A DNA stretch of 64,000 nt from Acanthacorydalis orientalis (lineage: Eukaryota > Arthropoda > Insecta > Megaloptera > Corydalidae). The notes below the pieces were generated by a model. It did no database searches and had not been told where the DNA came from. It saw only the letters and a list, made by a program, of their open reading frames with translations. The first letter of the stretch is position 1; the number at the start of each line of letters is the position of its first letter. Positions 26,092 to 38,025 of the stretch are shown in pieces. The translations under genes and the position numbers were made by a program. The DNA lies in contig CM068315.1 of the NCBI GenBank assembly GCA_034766995.1, positions 54,304,556 through 54,368,555 on the forward strand, given 5' to 3'.

Positions 26092-26226
26092 GTTTATTTT
26101 TTTTTATAAAAATTCTCTATCCTGAATTTTATTTCGTTCTAGAAAAATGTCAACATTGAGTCATAGAAACAAAAATATGTATTATTGGCTTTCTGTAATT
26201 GTATTTAACCAGTATTTATAAATAGT
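26092..26226 (+). repeat. Dispersed repeat, copy 1 (partner 54612-54757)
   Basis: TATAAAAATTCTCTATCCTG, ATTTTATTTCGTTCTAGAAA and TTAACCAGTATTTATAAATA are shared with the second copy. The mariner at 26227 begins exactly where the match stops, so it inserted at a TA within this repeat. Confidence 0.75.
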
Positions 26227-27183
26227 TATTGGGTGTTGAAATTAATTCGTAGCGTTTTACAAGAGATGACGTAGGTAGTACATTCTTCCATTGTTCCCTT
26301 TAACCAAATATTCCCCGTAAAACAGCTGTCCTTAGGCGTCAGTTTCAGTATATGTCATTTGGTTGAAGCTTAAATGACAACACTTTGCACTTTATCGAAT
26401 ATTTCGAATTTCGTGCCGGATAAATTGTTTTTGCGGGGAGTTTTACTTCATTACTTTAACATGAAAAAAAGTGCTGCCGAAAGTCATCGTATTTTAGTGG
26501 AAGTTTACGGTGACCGTGCTCTAGCTGAGCAAACGTGTCGGAAGTGGTTTGCACGTTTTAAAAGTGGTGATTTCGACTCGGAAGACAAAAAACGACCTGG
26601 ACAGGAGGCATCGGAGGCATTGCTTGATGGAGACCCATGTCAAACACTTCAAGAATTGTCTGAATCGTTGGAAGTTGACTTGCAGACGGTAGGAAAACGC
26701 CTTAAAGCCATGGGAATGATCCGAAAGCAAGGAAATTGGGTCCCGTACAAATTGAACAAATTGGGACGTTGAAAGGCGTTTTTCTACCTGTGAACTGCTG
26801 CTCCGACGGGAGAAAAGGAAGAGATTTTTGCATCGAATTGTCACTGGCGATGAAAAGTGGATCGATTACGACAATCCCGAGCGCAGAAGGTCATGGGTTA
26901 AGCCCGGCCAACCATCAACACCAGCGGCGAAGCCAAATATCCATGGATACAAGCTCATGCTCTGTATTTGATGGGATCAAAAGGGTGTGATCCACTATAA
27001 GCCGCTCGAACCGAATGGAACCATAAATGGGGATCGCTACCGACTACAATTGATGCGCTCGAGGCGTGCATTGAAGGAAAAACGGCCGGAATACATTGAA
27101 AGGCACGACAAAGCGATTTTGCAGCACGACAATGCTCGTCCGGACGTCGCAAAACCGGTCAAAACATTTAAAAATGGATATTA
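26227..27183 (+). mobile_element. mariner element, broken transposase, 3' end missing
   Basis: The left end TATTGGGTGTTGAAATTAAT follows a TA-rich site. The transposase is split over frames: 26374-26772 (helix-turn-helix region, AAESHRILVEVYGDRAL, QGNWVPY), then a middle frame with VTGDEKWIDYDNPERRR (first catalytic Asp), then about 26980-27183 with ILQHDNARPDVAKPV (second Asp). At least two frameshifts are present. The third Asp (usually SPDxAPSDYHLF) and the right terminal repeat are lost at the junction with the repeat segment beginning near 27168. Inactive relic. Confidence 0.88.
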
Positions 27184-27353
27184 AAAAAAGCACAGAAAAT
27201 GTAAATACTTTAAACTAATGTGTTTTCATTTGAATAAACTGTTTCTATTACAAACTTAATAAATATATCGCATTTGTTCAGGTTCTTATGTTATCACATA
27301 TTATATTTGAATAACTTTTACTGGCGACTTGTGGACTTATCGAACTACATCAT
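27168..27353 (+). repeat. About 185-bp repeat, copy 1 (partner 30491-30683)
   Basis: It shares AAAAAAGCACAGAAAAT, TTTTCATTTGAATAAACT, GTTCAGGTTCTTATGTTATC and TACTGGCGACTTGTGGACTT with copy 2. It sits at the join of two mariner fragments, so it may be old mariner 3' sequence or a separate element. Confidence 0.8.
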
Positions 27354-27745
27354 CAAGTCTAGAGAAGTACTGTCAACAAGTAATCGAACTGAATGCAGCA
27401 ATTAAAGAAAAAACCGAGGGGATCATCTTCCACCACAACAACGCAAAACCACATACAGCTGAACCGACTCAGCGAAAACTGAAGCAGTTTAAATGAGAAA
27501 TCATATCTATTCTTCAGACCGTATTCTTCGGACATTGCTCCTTCAGATTGTCATTTGTTTCGGTCGCTAATGAACAATTTAAACGGTTTAAAATTTTGAC
27601 ACCGTGGAGGCCTCGCCGCTTTTTCGCCAAAAGATAAAGTGCAGCTTTCACGGCCGAGGAATCCGGCAGCTGCCTGAGCGTCGGAAGATGATTACAGAAA
27701 ACGATCGTGGATACATAATCGATTGATAGAAGCGTTTTCTGCGAG
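27345..27745 (+). mobile_element. mariner transposase C-terminal relic, second copy type
   Basis: Reading across frames, EGIIFHHNNAKPHTAEP, then CSFRLSF, then GRGIRQLPERRKMITENDRG match the last third of mariner transposases. The second catalytic Asp appears as Asn (HHNNAKP). It is joined directly to the about 180-bp repeat that replaces the 3' end of the preceding mariner, so the two are separate fragments. Several stops and frameshifts. Confidence 0.75.
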
Positions 27746-28645
27746 AAACGATCGCCCGAGTTCCAATTTCGAATCGTCTACGAACATTTGCACCGATCGA
27801 ATATTATAACTTTATGGTTTCGAGTCAAAACAAACAAGATAATAGATAGAACTAGAAACAAAACGGAAACAAAAAGTACCTAATTAAAATGTCATATTAG
27901 CCAATTCCATATCCCCGTTTGATTGTTTACAGTGAAAATTCTATTAATGCGCGCTCCTCTCTTTTATGTACAGTCAGACACGACCGCACAGCACAATACC
28001 TGACGTTTTCATTACATTTACAATTCGATCAAATTGAATAATTACAAAACACAAGATAAACAGATCTGAATTCCGAATCATTTTATTATCTATTATAATA
28101 AGTGTTATTATGAAGGCGAACGTTACGCTCTTGGAACTTGCCAATTTATTGTACAATTATTAAATAAACCGACGAGTCTTATTAAAACCGACAATAAATC
28201 AATTTAGTTGTTTACACGACGGACGTAAATAGAGTTATTGCTCGTGCGTTTCAATGCGCCGCCCTCAATTATGTAATATCTGCCTCGACTCATCTGTCGT
28301 ATAATGAAATTGCTAATTGGTACTACGGTTCGTTCGACCTTTCAATGACAATTTTACGCATTCTCTACTGTACATTTTCCGTGCGACGCTCGGATGATGT
28401 TGTTTTCATATACATTTCGAATGCTAATGTGCATTATCGTCGATAGAAATCAGAATGAAGCATCAAAAGTAATGTTTTCGGTAACAAAAAAAAAAAAAAA
28501 CAATTCATCGAGCATATATTGTGTAATTTCTGTATTGTTTCAAGTTGGATCATTTTGTGTTAAATTTTTAGATTTAAAAAAACATGCAGTGACTCATAGT
28601 GAATATAATGCAGACCCAGAAAAAAATTTTTTTATAAATATTTTA
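27746..28645. other. Intergenic, no gene seen
   Basis: Mixed-composition DNA; only short open frames, none with recognisable similarity or paired splice sites. Confidence 0.4.
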
Positions 28646-28811
28646 TTAACACTATATCTACCGACAGTTAAGATGAAGTTATTTCTACCGAAACCGATCA
28701 AAATGACTGGTCAAATCATAATTATAGAATATTTTTATATTTATTGACTTATTAGTTTCTTACAAAAGGAATTCCATGTTATGTAGTACATTTTTGGTAT
28801 TACATATTAAG
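28646..28811 (+). repeat. TTAA-bounded repeat, copy 2
   Basis: It begins TTAACACTATATCTACCGAC and ends TACATATTAA. Clearly homologous to 16967-17142 with scattered substitutions. It is followed at once by a different repeat starting GGGGACCCGGTGGTCTAGCG. Confidence 0.6.
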
Positions 28812-29360
28812 GGGACCCGGTGGTCTAGCGGCCTAAAATTTAAGCTATTTTAAAAAATTTTTTTCTATATGAGGGTAATGAATAATGCTTTCAAATTTTT
28901 TTACACTTATTTTATTACTAATAAACTTCACAAAAATGAAAATAAAGACAAAAAAAAAATTTTTTTTTAATTATAAAAATGATGCTGAAGTCTCCCTCTC
29001 TAAAAAAAATGGAATTGCGTGGTGAATGATGATTTATCTCTCCCTCTGATCTGAAATAAAACAATTGACGAATTTTTAATTAGTATAAGTATAGCTATCG
29101 CAGGAAGTAGAATAAGAAAAAAAAAATTTGACAAAATGGCGCGTAGTCAAAAGTACAAGTTTGAAAACGACCAGTATTTTTGAATGTTTTGTTAATAAAA
29201 AAAATATAAATATTTTACGGAAACTATTAGTTTTACTTCCAGCGAGAGCTAGAACTATTCAGAATAACATATTAAAATTTCAGACAAATCGGTCAAGTAG
29301 TTTTTTTTTTCTGGCCCCCGCAAGACGAAAAAAAGTAGTTTCGAGATAAACGCGTGTCAA
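28811..29360 (+). repeat. Probable dispersed repeat starting GGGGACCCGGTGGTCTAGCG
   Basis: A sharp compositional start, with TGGTCTAGCGG resembling a tRNA A box, followed by poly-T/A stretches and a short open frame (29128-29349). No B box seen. Could be a SINE-like or other insect repeat; identity not established. Confidence 0.35.
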
Positions 29361-30419
29361 TAGAGCCGGCTCCACTTATTCTTCTACCTACCTGACCTTC
29401 TAATGGGCTGTAGAAGAACGGAGAACAGTTTAGTTTCGCGCATGCGATTCAAAAAAGATGAAAAAATACCAATTTATTAGAGAATTAATCCAGTCATTTA
29501 ATAAAGATAAATATATAACGTCGTAGTCATCAAATCAAATGTCATTTTATCATTGTGAAACTTGAATCCAATGTTCAAACCGCTGTTCAACTACAATCTC
29601 TTTTTATAAAAATATGACTGATTCGTAAACAGAACCCTTAAATATGTACATATTTCTCTATATAATAAAAACCTACATTTCTCGTCATTGTGTCCGCAGG
29701 ACCAAGTCAATGCTGACAAGAAACGTTTGCTTTGTCAGCAAGTAGGTTTCAAGTTTAATTCATTCTCTTAGATATTTTTTCTGTTTACATTTATCATGAT
29801 GTAAAAACCAATTAAACAGTTTAATCATTCTAATTTTCCTGTCAATTTTTACGACCTATATACTAGTTTTATAAAAAATTGCCGAAGACTTGACAATTAA
29901 AAAGCTAAAAATACACTGCAGATTAAGTTGCTAACCGCGAACGATCAGATGATTCACATTCTTCGAATGATTCAGTCAGTCACTTTCTACATCTCTTGAC
30001 TCATTTACTGACCTTCTTACATATCCATTGTTAATGGTTAAAGTATGAATACTTATTACTGTCAAAAATTTGCATACTTAAATACGTTGTATACTTATTA
30101 GAAAACATGTAAAACCGTTTATACAAAAATACAAAAATGAACACGAATTTATGCAACTGAAAGGGAACTACATACTATTAAGTAATTAATATTCTACATG
30201 AATATTATGTAATCAAGGAGAAATCTAGAGAAAGTGTCATAACAAATAAATAATTATCATTCGATTTGATTATTTCTTTAATTTAACTATTATATGTTAT
30301 ATATATAGAAGAATGGAATTATTAGCAGTCAGCGTTGTTTTGAAAAATAATAACATTCATAAAAAAATAACATTCATAAAATCCTAGTTTTCGACTTAAA
30401 TCCCCTTTTAAATTAAGTG
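29361..30419. other. Intergenic, no gene seen
   Basis: AT-rich; no open frame over 60 codons, no repeat partner found. Confidence 0.5.
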
Positions 30420-30424
30420 TATGT

Positions 30425-30442
30425 ATTTGTGTGTGTGTGTGC

Positions 30443-30486
<44 letters not shown>
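30425..30486. repeat. (TG)n(TA)n microsatellite
   Basis: About 60 bp, immediately left of the 190-bp repeat copy. Confidence 0.95.
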
Positions 30487-30490
<4 letters not shown>

Positions 30491-30683
30491 TTAAAAATGG
30501 TTATTTTAAAAAAAAAGCACAGAAAATTTAAATACTTTAAACTAATATATTTTCATTTGAATAAACTATTTCTATTACAAACTTAATAAATATATCACAC
30601 TTGTTCAGGTTCTTATGTTATCACATATATTATATTTGAATAACTTTTACTGGCGACTTGTGGACTTATCGAACTATATCATA
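30491..30683 (+). repeat. About 190-bp repeat, copy 2 (partner 27168-27353)
   Basis: Over 90% identical to copy 1 by eye. It lies between a (TA)n array and the stop codon of the Kazal 2 gene (opposite strand). Confidence 0.8.
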
Positions 30684-30736
30684 AAAAAACAAAGATTTTT
30701 TTTATAATCAGGTCTTGTCGAAGATCAATCGGCGCT

Positions 30737-31949
30737 CTATCTGTCGCTCGGCGCACGATCGACAGGTATCTTCGGGTTCTTCAACTTTTCACATCGACCT
30801 CTGGCAATCAAATCGAATTCTGGAATAAAAACGCACGATTAATTCGTGGAATTTGAAATGGAGTCATGTCGATTCATAAGCGGTCGTACGATTAATCAGG
30901 TATTTATTCGTTATCTCGATGTAATCTATTTATAATCCAGTACTTGTCGAGACTGTGACTAGGATAATAAGTGTTTGCAATGAAAATGATTCACTGGTTT
31001 TCGATAAATAAATATCTCTTTACAGAGATGTACCAGTTGTGATAAATAGGAGTTTATTTTTACAGCGATTCGGTACAATTCGGCAAGGAATCGACATTGA
31101 TTTTTAATAGTTAAGAAAATGACAAAAATGGATTGATTTTTAATAGTATGAAATGTGCTAAAATAAATTTTTAATATTTCGAAACAAAAAAAATATCACT
31201 TACTGTTTACTCTGCACATATTGTTACATTTCAATGCGCATGGACTGTTGAAAGTTTTCAATTTATCGCCACCACGTAAACGTCCACATACTAAGTTGTA
31301 TTCAGGCACACAGATACATTGTGGACAAACGAGCAGTCCCTCGATTTCGATACAGGCGAACAAAACGAGGAAAATAGCTGCAAAATAAAATACGGCGATA
31401 AGAATGGTCTGTTAAACAGAATCAAATAAAATAAAAGCTCGTTTGTAGCGCTCGTTAAAAATTACATATCTTATGATTGATTTACTATCTGCACATTCAT
31501 TGTTATAAAATAATTACAGAAATATGCATTATTATCTGATTTTTATTGAATAACAATATGTGTTATGATCATTTTTGTTAAAAGCACATCATTAGCTTGG
31601 AACATAGTTTCGATTACGGAATATATATATTTTTAAATAAAATCAGGCTCTTTGAATTCAAAAAAAAATGAGAATGTTGTTACCGGTGATCTCAACACTC
31701 TCACATTTTAATCCTAATAGCATGTTAATTTAAATCTGAATGTATATTTTTAATTAATGTTAGACTAATTGACATTCTCAACTTAATAAATTTAGAAAGT
31801 TTTCGGTTCTATCCCATCGATTTTTATTTTATTTTTTTATTTTTTTGTTGAAAACATAATCAACGTATAACAAATTAAAAACAGACCAAAGAATAAATAA
31901 AGTTCGATTGTAAGAAACTACACTTACCTGATATCACTGTTATCTTCAT
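30737..31949 (-). CDS. Kazal-type secreted peptide 2, 3 exons
   Basis: Exons 31928-31949, 31204-31377 and 30737-30819 join in phase (G|CT, A|AA) into 92 residues. Residues 1-20 are a signal peptide (MKITVISAIFLVLFACIEIE). The mature part is a single Kazal-like domain with eight cysteines (C25, C28, C30, C38, C54, C58, C62, C75): CPQCIC, YNLVCG, TFNSPCALKC and LIARGRC mark the Kazal frame, followed by a short basic tail. Predicted role is an extracellular protease inhibitor or antimicrobial-type peptide (family knowledge; target unknown). Both introns have consensus GTAAGT donors. A TATA motif lies about 75-90 bp upstream of the ATG. The extra cysteine pair compared with a six-cysteine Kazal domain is unusual. 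A dispersed repeat copy at 30491-30683 sits just past the stop codon and may form part of the 3' UTR. Confidence 0.82.
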
Positions 31950-32022
31950 TGTAGCGTATTAACGAGCGAACACACGTGTTAAGAGAGTAAATAATTGTCT
32001 GACAAAAAATAACTGTCGACTT

Positions 32023-32037
32023 CATATATATATACAC
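32023..32037 (-). promoter_or_regulatory. Probable TATA box of Kazal peptide 2 gene
   Basis: On the minus strand GTGTATATATATATG lies about 75-90 bp upstream of the ATG at 31949, at a reasonable distance for a core promoter with a short 5' UTR. In this genome (TA)n is common, so position is the main support. Confidence 0.4.
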
Positions 32038-32039
32038 TA

Positions 32040-32612
32040 TTCTGTTTAACGAAACGATACACGAAGTGGGTGCGTCATAGTATTGGAATTACATGTATTA
32101 TTCTTTATACAAAATGCATGATTTTACGAAGTTTAATCTGACGCCTGAAACCACATCCTTTCGCAGTGACGTCACGGTAAATAATTAAAAAAAAAGACTA
32201 GTTTGTGTGAATTTTTAATTCATTACGGTTAAGATAAATGGACGTCGAAAACATCACAAATGAGTGAGGTGTCAAGGTATCGATCGATATTTGATGTTAT
32301 TCATTAAAAAATGTATCCTGTTTGATCCTAGAAAGTGTAAAACCTTGAACGCCACTCCGGTTACTGGAATAGAACATAAATGGTTTTTAATAATCAAACG
32401 GTTTGATCTAAGCGTATTGTTTTTTTTCAAAAAATTTAAATATAAAGAACATATTTTTTGTGATGTTTGAATCGTAATTTTGTTTTTATTAAATTGAAAA
32501 TAATTATATGGAACAGTACTTGTTTTTTAAAATTGTATCATTTGAAATGTCTGACATTGCAGCGAACGAGCTATAACTAATATATAAGCAATTTAATTAC
32601 ATTTATTATTTT

Positions 32613-32619
<7 letters not shown>
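32040..32619. other. Upstream region of Kazal 2, no gene seen
   Basis: About 580 bp of AT-rich sequence up to a (TA)n array; it holds one 68-codon open frame (32264-32470) without support. Confidence 0.4.

Positions 32620-32663
<44 letters not shown>
32620..32663. repeat. (TA)n microsatellite
   Basis: 44 bp abutting the Tc1-like terminus. Confidence 0.95.
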
Positions 32664-32668
<5 letters not shown>

Positions 32669-33290
32669 CAAAAATGTCCCCATACACTTGTGATAATTTT
32701 AGTTTTTTGTTTGTAATAACCATAATAATGTATTTATTATGGAAATATCCAGATCACATATATTTTGTAATCATATAAAGAGAACGATATAAAGAAAATA
32801 TTATATTGTTAAACAGTAAAACCGATAAACAAGTCACAATAACAAAAGTCAGTATTTGAAACCCAAAAAAAGTCTCCATACAATCAACACAGTGATTATT
32901 TATTAAAATACATGAATTGTATTAGTATTTTTGAAACATTAGTAATTTGTTCAACAACCACCCTTTGCATTTATCACCTCCAGCATGCGTTTTTTCATTC
33001 TATCTATAAATTTATTTGTTACATTTAAATCGATGGAATTCCATTCTTCTTGTATGGCAACTTTTAACTGTTCTTTGTTTCGAATGATACGTTTCCTAAT
33101 TCTTCTCCCTGTTTCGTACCACAAACGCTCTATTGGATTCATATCTGGTGATTGTGGGGGTGTATGAAGTTGTTTTGGTACATTATATATTAGTCATTCC
33201 TCTTGACTCTCCGTGCTGTATGCTTGGGATCGTTGTCTTGTTGGAAGATAAATGATTCCTCGAGTTCGAGTTTTTGAAAACAAAAATGGA
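32664..33290 (-). mobile_element. Tc1-like transposase relic
   Basis: The minus strand reads FIFQQDNDPKHTARRVK, a second frame has PQSPDMNPIERLWYETGR, and then RIIRNKEQLKVAIQEEWNSI and MLEVINAKGGC end the protein: the classic Tc1 DDE C-terminal third. A frameshift separates the blocks. A terminus-like sequence GGATCAAAAATGTCCCCATA at 32664 abuts (TA)n; a related AGTCTCCATAC occurs near 32871. Confidence 0.7.
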
Positions 33291-33349
33291 TTCTCTATAA
33301 CAGTCGAAAATGTTCATCGTAGTGGATAGACCGTAGAGAAGAACCAGAA

Positions 33350-33920
33350 CAGTTTTCTAAACCGAACCTTCATGAAAAAAGATTATGGTCGCTGTTTGTC
33401 GGTCAACAAGTTGCATCATTCACTACAATTTCTTAAATCCTGATGAAACGATAACAGTAGAAAAATATTGTCAGGAAAATGGAAAAACGTATAAGAAGAA
33501 GTTTCATCGTTTACGGCCAGCGCTAGACAATCGAACAGGACCAATTCTTCTTCTTGATAACGCCCGATCACACGTCCCACAGATGATTTTAAAAAAATTT
33601 AAATGAACTGTGTTATGAAACCTCGCCTCATCCACCTTATTCTCCGGATTTGTCTCCTACAGATTGTCATTTATTTAAAAATTTTAGGGGTTTCCTACGA
33701 GAGGAGGTCTTCAAACATCCAAGCATCGTCTCAAATAAATTCGTTAATTCCAGGACTTCAGAATTCTATCTTGTAGGAATCAATAAACTTGTTTCCTGTT
33801 GGAAGAAATGCGTGCAGGCCAGCGGTTTTTATTTCGATCAATAAATATAATTTTTAACTGATATATGCTTCTTTATGCTCGATACATAAAAACCGCAATT
33901 ATTTTTGCAACAACCTGATA
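33350..33920 (+). mobile_element. mariner relic, C-terminal half with right terminal repeat
   Basis: The frame from 33385 reads MVAVCRSTSCIIHYNFLNPD and ILLLDNARSHVPQM (second Asp). After a frameshift, SPTDCHLFKNFRGFLREE and FYLVGINKLVSCWKKCVQ complete the transposase end. The right end (AACCGCAATTATTTTTGCAA then CAACCTGATA) is the TTGCGGTTTT-type mariner terminus. The 5' half is missing, replaced by a Tc1 fragment. Confidence 0.75.
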
Positions 33921-34021
33921 TATAGATGCTTGAAGAGATAATGTGAATTACCCGTTTATATATATATATATATATAAAATAATCTAATATTGGTACATAT
34001 TATACTACTATAGATTACTAA

Positions 34022-34613
34022 CCCTTAACGGTCGAGAGCTTTTCTTGTAATACTCGCCCATAAGACGACAGAAAATTAGGCGAAATCTTATAAAACGTTT
34101 ATAAGAACGAAAACTTAAATAAAACATTTAAACTGGTTTACTTAGATATGAATTCGAGATATTTAGTTGACTTGTAATTTTATAAATAAAATTAATTTTT
34201 ATAATTTTTGTGAGTATGATATTTCTCAAAGCGGTCGCCATTGTGTAAGGATGGATTCGCGGGACACGTTGAACAGTATCTGGATGTCTGTTGGAACATA
34301 CATATCGGATACATGTAATATTTACACGTTGTAACCTTCTAAATAACAAGACTACACCGAATATCATTGCGACGAAACTGTTGTTCGAATGCCATTAATA
34401 TTCATGTCTTAAAACGTTGTGTAACTGTAAATATTTCTTGTCAGTGCATGATCAGCTAACTGTCTAATGTAATAAGTTGTAATATTTGATAAAGAAAAAA
34501 ACTACAGCGATGATAAGTAAATGAGATGAAAACTAAATTCTTTACATGTCCCCGTACTGAGGCCTTTCGTTTTCTATGATGTCCCCGTAGCGGGGCCAAT
34601 CGACTGTTAAGGG
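34022..34613. mobile_element. Second TTAA-flanked piggyBac-type MITE
   Basis: CCCTTAACGGTCGA at 34022 and TCGACTGTTAAGGG ending 34613 are inverted termini (13 of 14 match). The right flank is TTAA; the left flank is CTAA, one base off. Interior 592 bp without transposase; it contains a GTCCCCGTAGCGGGG hairpin near the right end. Confidence 0.65.
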
Positions 34614-34617
34614 TTAA

Positions 34618-36290
34618 TATAAAAGTTTAGGAAAAATGGCAATGAAACCCAACATTGTCTCGGGAGCCGCACAGATTAACTTTGGAAGCCGCAGTTTGCC
34701 CACCGTTGGTATATACTTTTTGAGAAGAAACAATAATTTTTCAGATCAATTCCTAGACTTGATAAACCTACTTAATTCGTAAAATATTGAAATAAAATAC
34801 GACTGAATAAGAAACATTTCAATTCATTATATTTCCATACATTCTAATATTTCCATGTATTCTGTTTTTGAAAGAAATATCCCTTCTCGATATCTATCTA
34901 AAAAACTATGTATTTGTATGGACGTAACTATCTGCACGTAGCTATCATAAATTACCTATTTCACAAATTATCGTCCACACGTTAATCTTCCCAAGAAAAC
35001 CACCAAAATCTTGATAGTTATCTGTTTATAATTCTCTGATAGCAAATTACCTTCCACGTAATTCGTTTTTTTCTTATCGCAGAACGTATTATCTAGTACG
35101 TATTTTTATTAAAAAAAAAATCAAATCATCATTGCGGTCGAAAGTATTGAAAATTTACGCAGTTGTGTCACAAATTAAGTAAATAACATATTACTATTAG
35201 TGATTTGTGTATTTATATCTATTTTAAATTTTGTTTACATATATATATATATAACTAAACGGAAATATTTTCTAAAATGTGTATAAAGTAAATTAATCAG
35301 TATATATTTCATTTTTATCTAATAGATATTACATTCTCAACAAACATGTGTCATAAACCCTATAGAAATGAATTTCACCGCATACATTTTTTTTCTTTTC
35401 TCATATTTTTAAGTAATATTTCATGATACTTATTTCATTAAAATCTTGAAGTTACTCTTGAATCTTTATTTTCTGCAAATGGTTTTAATGTGCATGACCT
35501 TCAAGCAAAATGGTTAAGAATTATGTTCTGAAAAATATAAATGTAATCGTCTACCCGAATGTATCATAATTTCAATCATATATTTATTTACTAACAATAT
35601 ATTTGATGTAATAATATAAAAAAGGGGTCGCGGCCACTTCTACGGTAGAGAAATCATATATATTAGAAATTGTGTCTGAATAAATTGTGAAAGTCACGAT
35701 TCTTGCAAGTTATTCCCCGAGAAGCATCAGACCCCCCGAAAGCACTCCTTCGCGAGCTTGTATATATACCGAGAAAGCTTCTTAATAACACATATGAGAG
35801 TAAATGTAAATTGAATCAATTATTACATAAAAACCGACTTCATAAAATAATAACCATTTTTTTGTCCCGAATACATTGAAAAAAATGCATATAATGACAT
35901 ATTTAAAATTCTATTTTGTTTGTAGTGTGCGTTGTTATTTCTTATCGCCAACTGTATATGTGTGTTATCGCATTTGTTGATAAACAGTTTTACACGTGTT
36001 TATAAACGTCACATTAATTTTTTTACAGGTTATGATTCAATTATACAAAATTTATTTTTAATTTTGCCACAGTTTGTTGATACTAATGAAATTATATTTT
36101 TATCTTGTTTGAGATTTACTCATTTCTGGGGAAAATGATTCGTATTTTTTTAGTTTATAATTTAGTAAAAGTTTAATCAATAACTGAAAGCAACAAGTCA
36201 TGTAAATACAATTTGAACCGTAACCATGGAAACAATAAATTATATCTTTATTAAAAGTTCTGCGATTTCACTAACAAATGCCAAACGAAA
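34618..36290. other. Upstream intergenic region of CFAP43
   Basis: AT-rich with no supportable gene. A slightly GC-richer patch at 35628-35770 (GGGGTCGCGGCCACTTCTAC) may be part of a promoter or an old insertion. Confidence 0.4.
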
Positions 36291-37981
36291 ATGCCAGATA
36301 ATATTAATACAGATGCTTGCGATTCAGATAAAATTACCACAAAGTAAGTGGAAGTATAATTTGTTTACATATATTTTTATTGTTAACTAAACACTTCATT
36401 CTTTAAGTCTAATCAAAAATATTGAACATATTTCTAATACCAAACATTGTATTTAAATAAAGACCTTTTTGAATCTTTATATTTCGTTTAGATGGATACA
36501 ATATGGAAAGTTGCCGATTTTTAATTTTGTGGGAAGAGATGCAATTTTCTGCTGCATCGGATGTCACCTGATATTCTATGATGTTGTTTCGAATTCGGAA
36601 TTAATATACACGACGAGTGATAAAAATATAGGTGATGGAATAGTATGCTCCAATGGTCATCGTAACATTCCGCTCTTTTGTTTTGCTGAATGTTGCTACG
36701 ACCCGAACATTCTAATTTTCACGTATCCGAGTTTTGAAAAAATCGCAACCCTCTCAGGTAAAAACTATATGAATTATATTGAACCGTTTGAAATGAAATT
36801 TGAAAAACAGTTTATTGAAAGCAAATTACATGCTTGTGATGACAATAGTTTTCAGATTATTCTACCTGAATAATAGTTATATTTTTTAATGTACATATAT
36901 TTTATTAAACGATTTTTATAATAAATTTAATTATATTCTTGAAATTCAAATATTATAACATTTATGAGTAATATATGATTTAATTTTTTGCAGTGGATGG
37001 TGTTAAAAGTTACATACAATTAGTATTTTCAGATACAGACCATTTGATAGCTTTATCAGGGCCACCATGTTATAAGATTATTATTTGGAATTGGAGATCA
37101 GGAGATAAATTAGGCGAAAAAAACTCTGAATTCTTTTTTGATATACAAACATTATCGTAAGATAATTTATTTTTTGACATAATTTCAAGCTCTTAAAGTT
37201 ACTTTTAAATAAACCAAATTAAGAAATATTTTTATATCAGTTGTAGTTCAAGTATACCCATTATGCTCTCCCAGTGGAGTACATCTTCAAGTACATTTAC
37301 ATTATGGGAAGTAAATTTTTGTGCTCAGAAATGTACATTTACGTCTCATCAAATAAAAGTACCCAATGAACAAGCATTACCAATTGATATGAAATGGTCA
37401 TTAGACAGTGTATTATATTGTCTAGATTCCTCATGCAATGTATATACAGTAAGTCTACTTTAAAATATTGAATTTTACTCATATTCTAATGTGTGAGTTT
37501 TATTTATGTACATTTATTTACATATATATATATATATATACACCCAGTAGATTTATGAAATAATGACCTTTAGATATAGTGAGCAACTCGAAATATTGAC
37601 ACTGAATTAAAAAATCACTACTCTAAATAGTGACCTAAAATGAATGTTTACCTCAAAATAGTGACCCTGTAAAACTCTATTACAATTTTGTTTCACAGTT
37701 TTTCAGGATTTTTCAAATAATACATCCTCTTGTATAATATTCAAGTAATTTCCACATGTGAAATTCAGTTTATATTCATTTTCAAATTGTAAGACATGGT
37801 GAAAACATTACGTATTCAAAATAAGTGAAGGATTTTCAAACATTAGATAAAGTGTGAAATTGTTAAATCTTCATCTTCTTTGATAATTATAAGTTTGAAG
37901 GTTAATCTTTCAAATAGTGGAGCTCTTGAAATACTGACCAGCACTATGCAACAATTGAGTCATCATTTCATGAATCTACTG

Positions 37982-38025
<44 letters not shown>

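Noticed and set aside
28811..28840. TGGTCTAGCGGCC considered as a tRNA gene start
   Set aside because: No B box, anticodon arm or acceptor-stem pairing follows, so at most a SINE-like A box.
33041..33290. Considered whether the Tc1 and mariner pieces at 32.7-33.9 kb form one element
   Set aside because: They are on opposite strands, with distinct DDE signatures (NPIERLW versus SPTDCHLF).
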